Source: Microbacterium horticulturae
GTDB taxonomy: Bacteria > Actinomycetota > Actinomycetes > Actinomycetales > Microbacteriaceae
Assembly (NCBI RefSeq): GCF_029094505.1
Contig: NZ_CP119108.1
Coordinates: 1,736,001-1,800,000, forward strand
Length of the DNA: 64,000 bases
Reading direction: 5' to 3'
The translations under genes were made by a program, and so were the position numbers. Positions 22,644-31,280 of the stretch are shown here, piece by piece. Below the pieces are notes generated by a model, which saw only the letters and a program-made list of their open reading frames with translations, made no database searches and had not been told where the DNA came from. The stretch's first letter is position 1, and every line of letters starts with the position of its first letter.

Positions 22644-23708
22644 CTACCGCTCGTCGCCCGTGTCATCCTCGTGCTCGTTGCGGATGCGGCGTCCTTCCTC
22701 GACCGTCTTCTTCTCGCGCTCGGCGCGCTTCTCGCTCTGACGAGTATCCCGAGCGGGGAGACGGATCTCCCGTTCGGCGGCGATGCCGCCCTGCAGCTCG
22801 CGGGCCCGCTCGAGTTCCGCGTCGAACTCGGCGCCCAGGAGCAGAGCGAGGTTCGCGATCCACAGCCACAGCAGGAACACGATGACGCCGGCGAGTGACC
22901 CGTACGTGCGGTCGTAGTGCGAGAACGTAGCGACGTAGACACCGAAGAGCAGGCTTGCGACGGCCAGCACGACGATGGCGAGAACAGCGCCGAGGCTGAT
23001 CCAGCGGAAGCGCGGCTGCCTCGCGTTGGGCGTGAAGTGGTACAGCACCGCGACGAGGAGGATCACGACGGCCAGGAGCAACGGCCAGCGCAGGATCTTC
23101 CATGCCAGCATCGCGCCCGGACCCACCCCGAGGGCTTTGCCGATGGCGCCGACGAGGTCACCCGAGACGACGAGCGCCCCCGCGCCGATGGCCAGGGCGA
23201 CCACCACGATCACGGTCACCATGAGCTGGACCGGCCGCAGCTTCCAGAACGGACGGCCCTCTTCGATCTCGTAGACACGGTTCATCGCCCGGCCGAAGGC
23301 GCCGACGTAGCCGGACGCCGACCAGAGCGCGATGACGATCCCCGTCACGAGCGCGAAGCCCGCGCCGGGAGCCTGCGCGAGCTGCTCGATGGGGCCTCGC
23401 AGTGCCGCGGCGGCCTCGCCCGGCGCGACATCCTCGACGATGCCGAGCACCGCGTCGACGGCCTGCTGTCGCTGCCCGACGACCCCCAGCAGTGAGAAGA
23501 CCGCGATCATGGCGGGGAACATCGACAGGACGGCGTAATAGGTCAGCGCGGCCGCGGCGTCCATGCACTGGTCGGCGGAGAACTCGCGGACGGTCCTTCC
23601 CAGCAGGTACTTCCAGGACCTCTTCCGCAACTGCGTCGGTGCGTCCGGCTTCGCCGGGTGCTCCGGGGACGGCTCGTGCTCATCGGTACGGTGCTCGGTA
23701 TCGTTCAT
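22644..23708 (-). CDS. YihY/BrkB family inner membrane protein
   Basis: This 354-residue protein has six predicted membrane helices in the order of the YihY family. The signature near residue 48 is DAAAALTYYAVLSMFPAMIA, and the motif YGSLAGVIVFLLWLWIANL occurs before the last helix. Both ends are charged; the C-terminus is a Glu/Arg/Lys-rich tail. Some family members were once called ribonuclease BN, wrongly for this family. An AGGAGG ribosome binding site precedes the ATG. It follows the DUF3618 gene on the same strand after 70 nt and is probably the last gene of an envelope-related unit. Confidence 0.88.
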   Translation of the reverse strand: MNDTEHRTDEHEPSPEHPAKPDAPTQLRKRSWKYLLGRTVREFSADQCMDAAAALTYYAVLSMFPAMIAVFSLLGVVGQRQQAVDAVLGIVEDVAPGEAAAALRGPIEQLAQAPGAGFALVTGIVIALWSASGYVGAFGRAMNRVYEIEEGRPFWKLRPVQLMVTVIVVVALAIGAGALVVSGDLVGAIGKALGVGPGAMLAWKILRWPLLLAVVILLVAVLYHFTPNARQPRFRWISLGAVLAIVVLAVASLLFGVYVATFSHYDRTYGSLAGVIVFLLWLWIANLALLLGAEFDAELERARELQGGIAAEREIRLPARDTRQSEKRAEREKKTVEEGRRIRNEHEDDTGDER

Positions 23709-23778
23709 GATCCTCCTCGTCGCGTGTGGGCTGCCGGCTTCGGTGGGGAGGGGCGGGCGCCATGCCCGCCCCCGGTAC

Positions 23779-24345
23779 TCACCGGTCCGTGGTGTTGCGC
23801 TGCGCCTCCTGTGCGCGATCGGTCACGTCACCCGCGGCATCCGACGCCTCCGACTTCACGCTCTCGACAGCGTCAGCGGCACGATCCTTCACGGCCGCGG
23901 CCGCGTCCTGCGCCGGGTCCTTCAGGTCGGTGGCGACGTCCTTGGCGACCTCGCCTGCCTCGTGCATGAGCGGTTGCGCCTGTTCTTTCGCGGTCTGCGC
24001 CACATCCTTCTCCTTCTGGGATGCCGGAAAGAGGGATGCCGCGAGCAGGCCGGTCCCGAAGGCGATGAGACCCACGGCCAGGGGGTTGCCCTCGTGCGTC
24101 TTTCGCGTCGTGTCGCGAGCTCCGTGCGCGACATCCGAGACCGTGGACGACACGGAGTCCTCGACGTCGTGCGCGACTCCCATCACGCGTTCACGGACCG
24201 AGGTCACAGCGTCTCGCAGACGGCCCGTCTGCCGGTGCATGATCTTGCTCGGATTGACCTTGTCGGCCAGTGCGTCCACATCCCGACCGAGCTCACGCTG
24301 GGTGCGCTCGGTGTCCGCCCGCAGGGCGTCGGTTGAATCGGTCAT
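23779..24345 (-). CDS. DUF3618 domain protein
   Basis: The 188-residue product begins MTDSTDALRADTERTQRELG and continues DVDALADKVNPSKIMHRQ, the DUF3618 signature (an N-terminal helix with a TRxELxxTVDAL-like pattern). A single hydrophobic stretch (NPLAVGLIAFGTGLLAASLF) lies near residue 95, and the rest is Ala/Asp/Lys-rich and probably helical. DUF3618 proteins are membrane-anchored, of unknown role, and usually occur with the holin-like gene found immediately upstream; the two overlap by 4 nt. Confidence 0.82.
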   Translation of the reverse strand: MTDSTDALRADTERTQRELGRDVDALADKVNPSKIMHRQTGRLRDAVTSVRERVMGVAHDVEDSVSSTVSDVAHGARDTTRKTHEGNPLAVGLIAFGTGLLAASLFPASQKEKDVAQTAKEQAQPLMHEAGEVAKDVATDLKDPAQDAAAAVKDRAADAVESVKSEASDAAGDVTDRAQEAQRNTTDR

Positions 24346-24755
24346 CGGTTCTCCTCATTCCTTCTCAGCGTTTGCGGGATCTCCTGCAGCGACTCCACCG
24401 TCTGCGGAGCTCCCTTCACCTTCTTCAGCCGCGTGCGGCCCACGACGAACAGCACGGCCGCGATGATCAGCCAGATCACGGCCACGATGAGCCCCGACCA
24501 TGCCCAGCCGACCAAGGGGGTCAGCGTTGCCCAGAGCGCGAGCGAGAGGAACAGCACGCCCATCAAAGCCGCGTAGCCCGCGCCTCCGAGCATTCCTGCG
24601 CCTTTCGCACTGGTGACGGCCGACTCCTTGAGCTCAGCCTTGGCGAGGGCGACCTCCTGTCGCATGAGCGTCGAGAGGTCACGTGTGACCTCACCGACCA
24701 GTTCACCGAGCGAGTTGGTCGCCGCGCGTTCTTCAGACGGCGTCGGATCGCTCAT
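24342..24755 (-). CDS. Phage-holin-superfamily-3-like membrane protein
   Basis: The 137-residue protein has an amphipathic N-terminal region (LGELVGEVTRDLSTLMRQEVALAKAE in outline) followed by two transmembrane helices (around AGYAALMGVLFLSLALWATL and SGLIVAVIWLIIAAVLFVVG). This is the pattern of the 'phage holin family, superfamily III' proteins common in actinobacterial chromosomes. No lysis gene is near, so a phage origin is not implied. The start overlaps the preceding gene by 23 nt and the stop overlaps DUF3618 by 4 nt. Confidence 0.78.
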   Translation of the reverse strand: MSDPTPSEERAATNSLGELVGEVTRDLSTLMRQEVALAKAELKESAVTSAKGAGMLGGAGYAALMGVLFLSLALWATLTPLVGWAWSGLIVAVIWLIIAAVLFVVGRTRLKKVKGAPQTVESLQEIPQTLRRNEENR

Positions 24756-25365
24756 GGGCGTCCTCCTTCTCTTCAGCGGCCGACTGCGCGAGGGCGCGCG
24801 TGAGCCGTCCGGCCACGATGCCCGCCACCGCCGCGACAGCTATGAACACGCCGGGCCGGCGGCGCGCGAAGCGCTTGACCTCGGTGATGACATCAGTCGG
24901 CTCCCGCGCGCTCAGCCACCCCGCGGCGTGATCGAGACGCTGGGATGCGCGCTGCACGAGGTCGGTGGCCATGCCGCCGTCCTCTGACCGCTGGGCCATG
25001 GAACCGAGTTCGTCGGCTACCGACTGCATGCCTCCGGCGATCCGGTCCTGCTGCTGAGCCGCCTGGGTTCGCAGCTCGTCGCGCGTCTGCGCGTAGAGGT
25101 CCTTCACCTGCGATTTCGCCTCGCGTGCGACGGCGGCGCCTTCGCCCTGCGCGGTGTGCATGACATCCTGTGCAGCACCGGTCGCGGCATCCTTCACTGC
25201 TGCCGCCTCATCGCCCGCCGACCGATTCGCTCCCTGAGCATCGACCTGGGCGCTGACCTGGGCGCTGAGCGGGGCGTCGATCTCGGCGCCGCCCGAAACG
25301 TTCGCGCCGGGCGTGCGCGGCGTCTCACTTCCGCTCGGCGGTGTGGGCTCGTACGGATCTGACAT
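24733..25365 (-). CDS. Conserved hypothetical, single-pass membrane protein with apolipoprotein-like helices
   Basis: The product is 210 residues. Residues 1-60 are low complexity with a repeated Ala-Gln-Val motif (SAQVSAQVDAQ). Residues 60-150 are a long charged Ala-rich helical region resembling late-embryogenesis/apolipoprotein repeats. A short membrane segment (GVFIAVAAVAGIVAGRL) is near residue 180. It is the first gene of the four-gene minus-strand group and has a GAGGAGAG ribosome binding site. Its function is not known; its pairing with holin-like and DUF3618 genes is common in Microbacteriaceae. Confidence 0.7.
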   Translation of the reverse strand: MSDPYEPTPPSGSETPRTPGANVSGGAEIDAPLSAQVSAQVDAQGANRSAGDEAAAVKDAATGAAQDVMHTAQGEGAAVAREAKSQVKDLYAQTRDELRTQAAQQQDRIAGGMQSVADELGSMAQRSEDGGMATDLVQRASQRLDHAAGWLSAREPTDVITEVKRFARRRPGVFIAVAAVAGIVAGRLTRALAQSAAEEKEDAHERSDAV

Positions 25366-25501
25366 GGTCTCTCCTCTTCTCGACCGGTCGCCGGATCGGC
25401 GTCGGCCTTTCGTTCTAGCGGTCGACCATGGAGAGAGAAGACGGGCTTGCGCGCGGAGCCGGAATGTGCATCGGGTACGGCGAGCGGCGAGGGAAGAGCA
25501 A

Positions 25502-25525
25502 AACGACGTCCCGAGGGACGTCGTT
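25502..25525 (-). terminator. Terminator of tRNA-Leu
   Basis: On the minus strand AACGACGTCC pairs with GGACGTCGTT around a 4-base loop and is followed by a TTTTGC tract, immediately 3' of the tRNA. It is a convincing intrinsic terminator. Confidence 0.8.
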
Positions 25526-25527
25526 CA

Positions 25528-25613
25528 TGGTGCCGATGGTGGGAGTCGAACCCACACGCCCTTGCGGGCAACCGAGTTTGAGTCGGTCGCGTCTGCCATT
25601 CCGCCACATCGGC
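25528..25613 (-). tRNA. tRNA-Leu, anticodon CAA
   Basis: The 86-nt gene (with encoded CCA at 25528-25530) folds as a class II tRNA: the acceptor GCCGATG pairs with CATCGGC, the D-arm contains AATGGCAGACGC, and the anticodon arm is ACCGA-CTCAAAC-TCGGT with CAA at positions 34-36. A long variable arm (TGCCCGCAAGGGCG) and the T-arm GTGGGTTCGACTCCCAC follow. The discriminator base is A, as needed for leucine. It reads UUG codons. A terminator follows directly; pdtaR is divergent. Confidence 0.96.
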
Positions 25614-25654
25614 GCACCTCGACGTGCTGCGCACGCCGATCTCTGACAATACCG

Positions 25655-25660
25655 TAGGAT
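25655..25660 (+). promoter_or_regulatory. Candidate -10 (TAGGAT), leaderless pdtaR
   Basis: TAGGAT ends six bases before the GTG of pdtaR, with no Shine-Dalgarno sequence. Confidence 0.55.
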
Positions 25661-25666
25661 CTTAGG

Positions 25667-26284
25667 GTGACTGAGCAGGAACAGAACTCCGGGTCCGCAT
25701 CCGCACCGCGTCGTGTCGTGGTGGCTGAGGACGAATCGCTGATCCGTCTGGACATCGTCGAGATCCTGCGAGACAACGGCTTCGACGTGGTCGGAGAGGC
25801 AGGCGACGGCGAGACCGCCGTGCAGCTGGCCACCGAGCTGCGCCCCGATCTGGTGATCATGGACGTCAAGATGCCCCAGCTCGACGGCATCTCTGCCGCT
25901 GAGAAGCTCAGCAAGGGCAACATCGCCCCTGTCGTGCTGCTGACGGCGTTCAGCCAGAAGGAACTCGTCGAGCGTGCAAGCGAGGCCGGTGCCCTCGCCT
26001 ACGTCGTGAAGCCGTTCACCCCGAACGACCTGCTGCCGGCCATCGAGATCGCGCTGGCCCGCCACGAGCAGATCATCACGCTCGAGGCCGAGGTCGCCGA
26101 CATGGTCGAGCGCTTCGAGACCCGCAAGCTCGTCGACCGGGCCAAGGGCCTGCTCAACGAGAAGATGGGTCTGAGCGAACCCGAGGCCTTCCGCTGGATT
26201 CAGAAGGCGTCTATGGACCGCCGCCTGACGATGCAGGATGTCGCCAAGGCGATCATCGAGCAGCTCGCGCCCAAGAAGAAGTAG
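25667..26284 (+). CDS. pdtaR: ANTAR-domain response regulator PdtaR
   Basis: The 205-residue protein has an N-terminal receiver domain (acidic pair in VVAEDESLIRLD, phospho-acceptor Asp in LVIMDVKMPQLDG near residue 66, Thr in LLTAFS, Lys in YVVKPFTP). The C-terminal ANTAR RNA-binding domain covers roughly residues 145-200 (RAKGLLNEKMGLSEPEAFRW). It corresponds to Rv1626/PdtaR of Mycobacterium, which is phosphorylated by the kinase PdtaS and acts as an antiterminator. The kinase gene is not nearby. The position next to polA agrees with actinobacterial order. Confidence 0.92.
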   Translation: MTEQEQNSGSASAPRRVVVAEDESLIRLDIVEILRDNGFDVVGEAGDGETAVQLATELRPDLVIMDVKMPQLDGISAAEKLSKGNIAPVVLLTAFSQKELVERASEAGALAYVVKPFTPNDLLPAIEIALARHEQIITLEAEVADMVERFETRKLVDRAKGLLNEKMGLSEPEAFRWIQKASMDRRLTMQDVAKAIIEQLAPKKK

Positions 26285-26289
26285 CGCGA

Positions 26290-26748
26290 TCAGCGCGACG
26301 GCAGATCGCGCACCATGTTCGTGATCCGCACCGTGGAGCACCGCCGTCCGGCATCGTCGCTGAGCACGATCTCGTGCACCATGACGCTGCGTCCGAGGTG
26401 GATCGGCGTGCACACGCCGGTCACGTAGCCCTCTGTCGCCGACCGGGTGTGCGTGGCGTTGATGTCCACGCCCACCGCCAGGCGTCCGGGACCGGCGTGC
26501 CAGTTCGCGTGCATCGAGCCCAGCGACTCGCCCAGCACGACGTACGCACCTCCGTGGAACAGCCCCACCGGCTGCGTGTTGCCCTCAACGGGCATGCGCG
26601 CGATGCAGTGCTCCGCCGTGAACTCGAGCCACTCGAAGCCCATCTTGTCGGCGAGGGTCCCGTTGCCGCGCGACCGCGCCCATTCCAGCGGGTCAGCCGA
26701 CCGGTCGTTCCAGGTGGCGGCAGGAGCTGCGGGCGGATCGACGGGCAT
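26290..26748 (-). CDS. PaaI-type hotdog-fold thioesterase
   Basis: This single-domain hotdog protein of 152 residues carries the conserved NTQPVGLFHGGAYVVLGESL pattern, in which the HGG and the Glu/Asp of the following helix are the active-site region of PaaI/YdiI-like acyl-CoA thioesterases. The strand RLAVGVDINATHTRSA and the C-terminal strands are complete. The substrate cannot be inferred. An AAGGAG site precedes the ATG. It converges on pdtaR and diverges from polA, an arrangement recurrent in related genomes. Confidence 0.85.
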   Translation of the reverse strand: MPVDPPAAPAATWNDRSADPLEWARSRGNGTLADKMGFEWLEFTAEHCIARMPVEGNTQPVGLFHGGAYVVLGESLGSMHANWHAGPGRLAVGVDINATHTRSATEGYVTGVCTPIHLGRSVMVHEIVLSDDAGRRCSTVRITNMVRDLPSR

Positions 26749-26785
26749 GACACTCCTTCGGGCGGCGGACGTCGGAACCCCTGAC

Positions 26786-26791
26786 TAGGCT
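26786..26791 (+). promoter_or_regulatory. Candidate -10 (TAGGCT), leaderless polA
   Basis: TAGGCT ends six bases before the polA GTG at 26798. The gap TGCAGG offers no usable ribosome binding site spacing. Confidence 0.55.
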
Positions 26792-26797
26792 TGCAGG

Positions 26798-29428
26798 GTG
26801 ACGGACTCCGCAAAGCCTACCCTCCTGATCGTCGACGGCCATTCCCTCGCATACCGTGCGTTCTATGCCCTGCCGGTCGAGAACTTTTCGACGAAAGACG
26901 GGCAGCACACCAACGGCATCTACGGGTTCCTGTCCATGCTCATCAACCTGATCAAGGCCGAGCAGCCCACACACATCGCGGTCGCGTTCGACACCTCGCG
27001 GGTGTCGTTTCGCACCCGCGAGTACGCCGAGTACAAGGGCACCCGCTCTGAGACGCCTGAGGAGTTTCGCGGCCAGATCCCCCTCCTGCAGGAGTGCCTG
27101 GCCGCCATGGGCATCACGGTGCTGACGGCAGAAGAAGTCGAAGCCGACGACATCCTCGCTACCCTGTCGACGCAAGGGTCGGCCGAGGGCTATCAGGTGC
27201 TGGTGTGCTCGGGCGATCGCGACAGCATCCAGCTCGTCACCGACAAGGTGACTCTGCTGTATCCGAGCGTGCAGGGCGTCTCGCAGCTCAAGCGCTACGA
27301 CCCCACCACTGTCATGGAGCGCTACGGCGTCCGACCCGAGCAGTATCCCGATATCGCCGCCCTGGTGGGCGAGACCAGCGACAACCTGCCGGGTGTGCCG
27401 AAGGTGGGAGAGAAGACCGCGGTCAAGTGGCTCAACCAGTTCGGTTCGCTCGACGCGATCCTCGAAGGCGCCGATCAGATCAAGGGCGTTGTCGGCGGCA
27501 ACCTGCGTGAGCACCTCGATGACGTGCGACGCAACCGTCGGCTTAACCATCTGCTGCGCGACGTGCCGCTTGCGGTGACCCCGGCCGACCTCGCCGTCAA
27601 GCCGATCGACACCCAGGCGGTGCGCGACATCTTCTCGCGGCTCGAGTTCCGCACGCTCACTGCCCGGCTGTACGAGGCGACCGGCACCGTCGAAGACGAA
27701 CCCGACCTGCCTTCGGCGACCGCTCCCGAGCCCGCACAGCTTGACGCCGGCGCGCTGGCGACCTGGCTCGCCGACGCCGACGGCGAAGTCGGTGTGACCG
27801 TCACGATCGAGGGTGGTGTGCCGCACCGGCTCGGTTTCGCGACGATGGATGCCGCGGCCGAAGCATCGTGGTCGCCCGAGGTGGCGGCATCCATCGGCGC
27901 GTGGCTGGCATCTGACGCGCCCAAGCTCTTGTACGACGCCAAGCCCCAGTTCAAGGCGCTCCGCCGTGCGGGCGCTGAGATCGCGGGGATCATCCACGAC
28001 GTGCTGATCTCCGGATGGCTCGCGCGTCCTGCGCTGCCCGACAAGACGCTCGGCAACCTCGTCGAGCGCTTCCTCGACGAGAAGCTGCCCGAGGCCGACC
28101 CGACTCAACTCGTGCCCGAGCACGAGGGCGCCACGCCCGGGCAGCTGTCGTGGTACGTCCTGCGGGTCGCCGAGGTCCAGCGAGCGCAGCTGCCCGAGCG
28201 GGTGGCCGCCGTGCTCAGCGAGATCGAGATGCCCACGCTCGTGGCCCTTGCCGACATGGAGCTCGCGGGCGTCGCAGTCTCGCACGAGAAGCTCAGCGCG
28301 TTCTCGAGCGAGCTGGGCACGCGCGCCGACGGGATTGCGCAGAACGCGTTCTCCGCGATCGGACGCGAGGTGAATCTCGGCTCGCCGAAGCAGTTGCAAG
28401 AGGTGCTCTTCGATGAGCTCGGACTACCAAAGACCCGCAAGACCAAGACGGGATATTCGACCGATGCCGGTGCGCTGGCGGCGCTGCAGGAGAGCAGCCC
28501 GCATCCGTTCCTCGACCTGCTGCTGCAGCACCGCGAGGCCACGAAACTGCGGCAGATCATCGAGTCGCTCGATGTCGCCATCGGCTCCGACCATCGCATC
28601 CACACGACCTACCTGCAGACCGGCAGTCAGACGGGGCGCCTGTCGAGCACCGATCCGAACCTGCAGAACATTCCGATCCGCACCGATGAGAGCCACCGCA
28701 TCCGCGCGGCCTTCGAGGTCGGCGAGGGCTACGAAACACTGCTCACCGCCGACTATTCGCAGATCGAGATGCGCATCATGGCGCACCTCTCCGGTGATCC
28801 GGGCCTCGTCGAGGCGTTCCGCAGCGGCGAAGACCTGCACCGGTTCGTGGGCTCGCGGGTCTTCGGTGTCGAGCCTGCCGAGGTCACGCCGTTCATGCGC
28901 ACGAAGGTGAAGGCGATGTCGTACGGGTTGGTGTACGGGCTGAGTGCCTTCGGTCTGTCGAAGCAGCTGCGCATCGAGCAGTCCGAGGCCAAACAGCTGA
29001 TGACCGAGTACTTCGCCCGTTTCGGCGCGGTGCGCGACTACCTGCGTGCTTCCGTCGAGAAGGCGCGTATCGACGGCTACACGGAGACGATCTTCGGGCG
29101 CCGCCGCCCGTTCCCCGATCTGGGCAGCCCCAATCGTGTGCTGCGCGAAAACGCCGAGCGCGCCGCTCTCAACGCCCCGATCCAGGGCAGTGCGGCCGAC
29201 ATCATGAAGATCGCGCTGTTGCGCATCCATCGCCAGCTGCGCGACGAGCAGCTCGCTTCCCGTGTGCTCCTGCAGATCCACGACGAACTCGTCGTCGAGA
29301 TCGCGCCGGGGGAGTGGGACGTCGTCGAGCAGATCGTGCGCGACCGGATGGGGGATGCCGCAGACCTGTCCGTTCCGCTGGACGTGCAGATCGGCCGCGG
29401 ACCGAACTGGGACGAAGCCGGGCACTGA
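26798..29428 (+). CDS. polA: DNA polymerase I
   Basis: The 876-residue enzyme fills gaps and removes RNA primers. The N-terminal 5'-3' exonuclease (residues 1-290; LLIVDGHSLAYRAFYALP, EEVEADDILATLS) is intact. A middle 3'-5' exonuclease-like domain (about 310-480) appears to lack the catalytic acidic residues, as in other actinobacteria. The polymerase domain has motif A DYSQIEMRIMAHLSGD (near 651), motif B RTKVKAMSYGLVYG (near 700) and motif C IHDELVVE (near 827). The next gene begins 74 nt downstream. Confidence 0.97.
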   Translation: MTDSAKPTLLIVDGHSLAYRAFYALPVENFSTKDGQHTNGIYGFLSMLINLIKAEQPTHIAVAFDTSRVSFRTREYAEYKGTRSETPEEFRGQIPLLQECLAAMGITVLTAEEVEADDILATLSTQGSAEGYQVLVCSGDRDSIQLVTDKVTLLYPSVQGVSQLKRYDPTTVMERYGVRPEQYPDIAALVGETSDNLPGVPKVGEKTAVKWLNQFGSLDAILEGADQIKGVVGGNLREHLDDVRRNRRLNHLLRDVPLAVTPADLAVKPIDTQAVRDIFSRLEFRTLTARLYEATGTVEDEPDLPSATAPEPAQLDAGALATWLADADGEVGVTVTIEGGVPHRLGFATMDAAAEASWSPEVAASIGAWLASDAPKLLYDAKPQFKALRRAGAEIAGIIHDVLISGWLARPALPDKTLGNLVERFLDEKLPEADPTQLVPEHEGATPGQLSWYVLRVAEVQRAQLPERVAAVLSEIEMPTLVALADMELAGVAVSHEKLSAFSSELGTRADGIAQNAFSAIGREVNLGSPKQLQEVLFDELGLPKTRKTKTGYSTDAGALAALQESSPHPFLDLLLQHREATKLRQIIESLDVAIGSDHRIHTTYLQTGSQTGRLSSTDPNLQNIPIRTDESHRIRAAFEVGEGYETLLTADYSQIEMRIMAHLSGDPGLVEAFRSGEDLHRFVGSRVFGVEPAEVTPFMRTKVKAMSYGLVYGLSAFGLSKQLRIEQSEAKQLMTEYFARFGAVRDYLRASVEKARIDGYTETIFGRRRPFPDLGSPNRVLRENAERAALNAPIQGSAADIMKIALLRIHRQLRDEQLASRVLLQIHDELVVEIAPGEWDVVEQIVRDRMGDAADLSVPLDVQIGRGPNWDEAGH

Positions 29429-29502
29429 GCCACCGAACCGCGGCTGCGGAGACGCCGCGCCGTACCGGGCCTACAAGGCCGCACACGAAGAGGATGACAC
29501 CA

Positions 29503-31209
29503 ATGACGGAATCCGAACGCACACCCACGCCGGTCGACACGATCGCCGAAGCATGGGTCGACGACCTCGCCGAGCTGTACCCGACGATCGCGACCTACAT
29601 CGGCCGCGACGAGTACAACGACCGCTACGGCGACCTGTCGCCGGCCGGTGTCGACGCCGCCGCCGAGCGAGCTCGGCAGCGGCTCGCCGAGCTCACCGCG
29701 GCCACGCCTGAAGACGCGATCGACGAGGTCACGAAGATGGACCTGGCCGGGCAGCTCGAGCTCATGATCGAGACGTACGAGGCCAAGGCGCACCTGCGCG
29801 ATCTGAACGTCATCGCGTCGCCCGCACAGGATGTGCGCAACGCCCTCGACCTGATGCCCACGGCGACCGCCGACGACTGGGAGGTCATCGCCAAGCGCCT
29901 GGACACGCTGCCCGCGGCCCTCGACGGGTATATCGAGACGCTGCGCACCGGCATCGAATCGGGTGTGGTTCCGGCGCGGCGTCAGGTGAACGAGGTCGCC
30001 ACACAGATCGCGCGATACACCGCGGGCGACGGGTTCTTCGCGACGTTCGTGGACGACGCCGCTCCCGCAGAAGGCCAGCTGCCGGCATCCGTCGCACGGC
30101 ACCTCTCCGACGCTGCGGGCGGCGCACGCGTCGCCTACGACAAGCTCGCCGAGTTCCTCCGGGGCGAGCTCGCGGCTGCGGCGACTGAGCAGGACGGCGT
30201 GGGGCGCGAGCTGTACAGCCTGTTCTCGCGGCAGTTCCTGGGCGCCACGATCGACCTCGACGAGACCTACGAGTGGGGTCTGGAAGAGCTCGACCGCATG
30301 ATCTCAGAACAGGAGTCGGTGGCCAACGAGATCAAGCCCGGCGCCTCGGTCGAGGAGGCCATCGCATTCCTCGAGGCCGATCCTGCCCGCCGTCTGCACG
30401 GCACCCAGGCCCTTCAGGAATGGATGCAGTCCACCGCCGACCGGGCGATCGCCGAGCTCGGCGCCACACACTTCGACATCCCCGAGCCGGTGCGGCGCAT
30501 CGAGTGCATGATCGCCCCCACGCAGGAAGGCGGCATCTACTACACCGGCCCGACCGATGACTTCTCGCGTCCCGGCCGGATGTGGTGGTCGGTGCCCGAA
30601 GGCGTCGAAGACTTCGACACCTGGCGCGAGCTGACCACGGTCTATCACGAGGGCGTTCCCGGTCATCACCTGCAGATCGCCCAGGCGGTCTACAACCGCG
30701 GTGAGCTCAACGCCTGGCGCCGCCTGCTGGCGGGCACCTCGGGCCATGCGGAGGGCTGGGCGCTGTATGCGGAGCGACTCATGGAGCAGCTGGGCTACCT
30801 TGACGACCCGGCGGACCGACTCGGGATGCTGGACGGCCAGCGCATGCGTGCGGCTCGCGTCGTACTCGACATCGGCGTGCACCTTGGCAAGCCGCGACCG
30901 ACGGCGTGGGCTCATCTCGGTGATGGCGGGCCGACGTGGGACGCCGGCTTCGCCCTGGAGTTCATGCGCCACAACGTGAACATGTCCGACGCGTTCGTGC
31001 AGTTCGAGGTGAACCGCTACCTCGGGTGGCCCGGGCAGGCTCCGTCGTACAAGGTCGGCCAACGCATCTGGGAGCAGCTGCGCGACGACTACCAGGCGGC
31101 GCAGGGCGATGCGTTCGAGATCAAGCAGTTCCACAAGCGCGCGCTCGACCTGGGCGGCGTCGGCCTCGACACGCTGCGCGCGGCGCTGCTCGCGCCCGTC
31201 GGTCGTTGA
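29503..31209 (+). CDS. DUF885 family HExxxGHH metallohydrolase
   Basis: The product is 568 residues. The motif HEGVPGHHLQIAQA near residue 381 is the zinc-binding site of the DUF885 family (M32/M3-like fold, mostly alpha-helical); the further zinc ligand is probably the Glu in EGWALYAERLM. The family is annotated as putative carboxypeptidase or dipeptidase; no signal peptide is present, so it is cytosolic. The ATG at 29503 is chosen over 29494 because the AAGAGG site is 9 nt from it but touches the earlier ATG. The TGA stop lies in the first copy of a dispersed repeat. Confidence 0.85.
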   Translation: MTESERTPTPVDTIAEAWVDDLAELYPTIATYIGRDEYNDRYGDLSPAGVDAAAERARQRLAELTAATPEDAIDEVTKMDLAGQLELMIETYEAKAHLRDLNVIASPAQDVRNALDLMPTATADDWEVIAKRLDTLPAALDGYIETLRTGIESGVVPARRQVNEVATQIARYTAGDGFFATFVDDAAPAEGQLPASVARHLSDAAGGARVAYDKLAEFLRGELAAAATEQDGVGRELYSLFSRQFLGATIDLDETYEWGLEELDRMISEQESVANEIKPGASVEEAIAFLEADPARRLHGTQALQEWMQSTADRAIAELGATHFDIPEPVRRIECMIAPTQEGGIYYTGPTDDFSRPGRMWWSVPEGVEDFDTWRELTTVYHEGVPGHHLQIAQAVYNRGELNAWRRLLAGTSGHAEGWALYAERLMEQLGYLDDPADRLGMLDGQRMRAARVVLDIGVHLGKPRPTAWAHLGDGGPTWDAGFALEFMRHNVNMSDAFVQFEVNRYLGWPGQAPSYKVGQRIWEQLRDDYQAAQGDAFEIKQFHKRALDLGGVGLDTLRAALLAPVGR

Positions 31210-31231
31210 GCGGGCGCAGCGGGTCGAAACG
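31204..31231. repeat. GTTGAGCG dispersed repeat, copy 1
   Basis: CGTTGAGCGGGCGCAGCGGG followed by TCGAAACG. It overlaps the stop codon of the DUF885 gene. Copy 2 lies 15 bases further on, and a partial inverted copy at 31281-31300 covers the stop codon of the convergent gene. Confidence 0.75.
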
Positions 31232-31246
31232 TCCCTGAGTCACGGC

Positions 31247-31274
31247 CGTTGAGCCAGCGCAGCGAGTCGAAAGG
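31247..31274. repeat. GTTGAGCG dispersed repeat, copy 2
   Basis: CGTTGAGCCAGCGCAGCGAG followed by TCGAAAGG, differing from copy 1 at four of 28 bases, in direct orientation. Confidence 0.75.
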
Positions 31275-31280
31275 ACCCCA

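Noticed and set aside
24342..24755. Phage origin for the holin-like gene
   Set aside because: No integrase, endolysin or structural genes nearby; this family is a normal chromosomal component in actinobacteria.
26284..26311. Inverted repeat GCGCGATC / GATCGCGC after pdtaR
   Set aside because: An 8-bp stem with a 12-base loop, no U-tract, mostly inside the thioesterase coding end; not enough to call a terminator.
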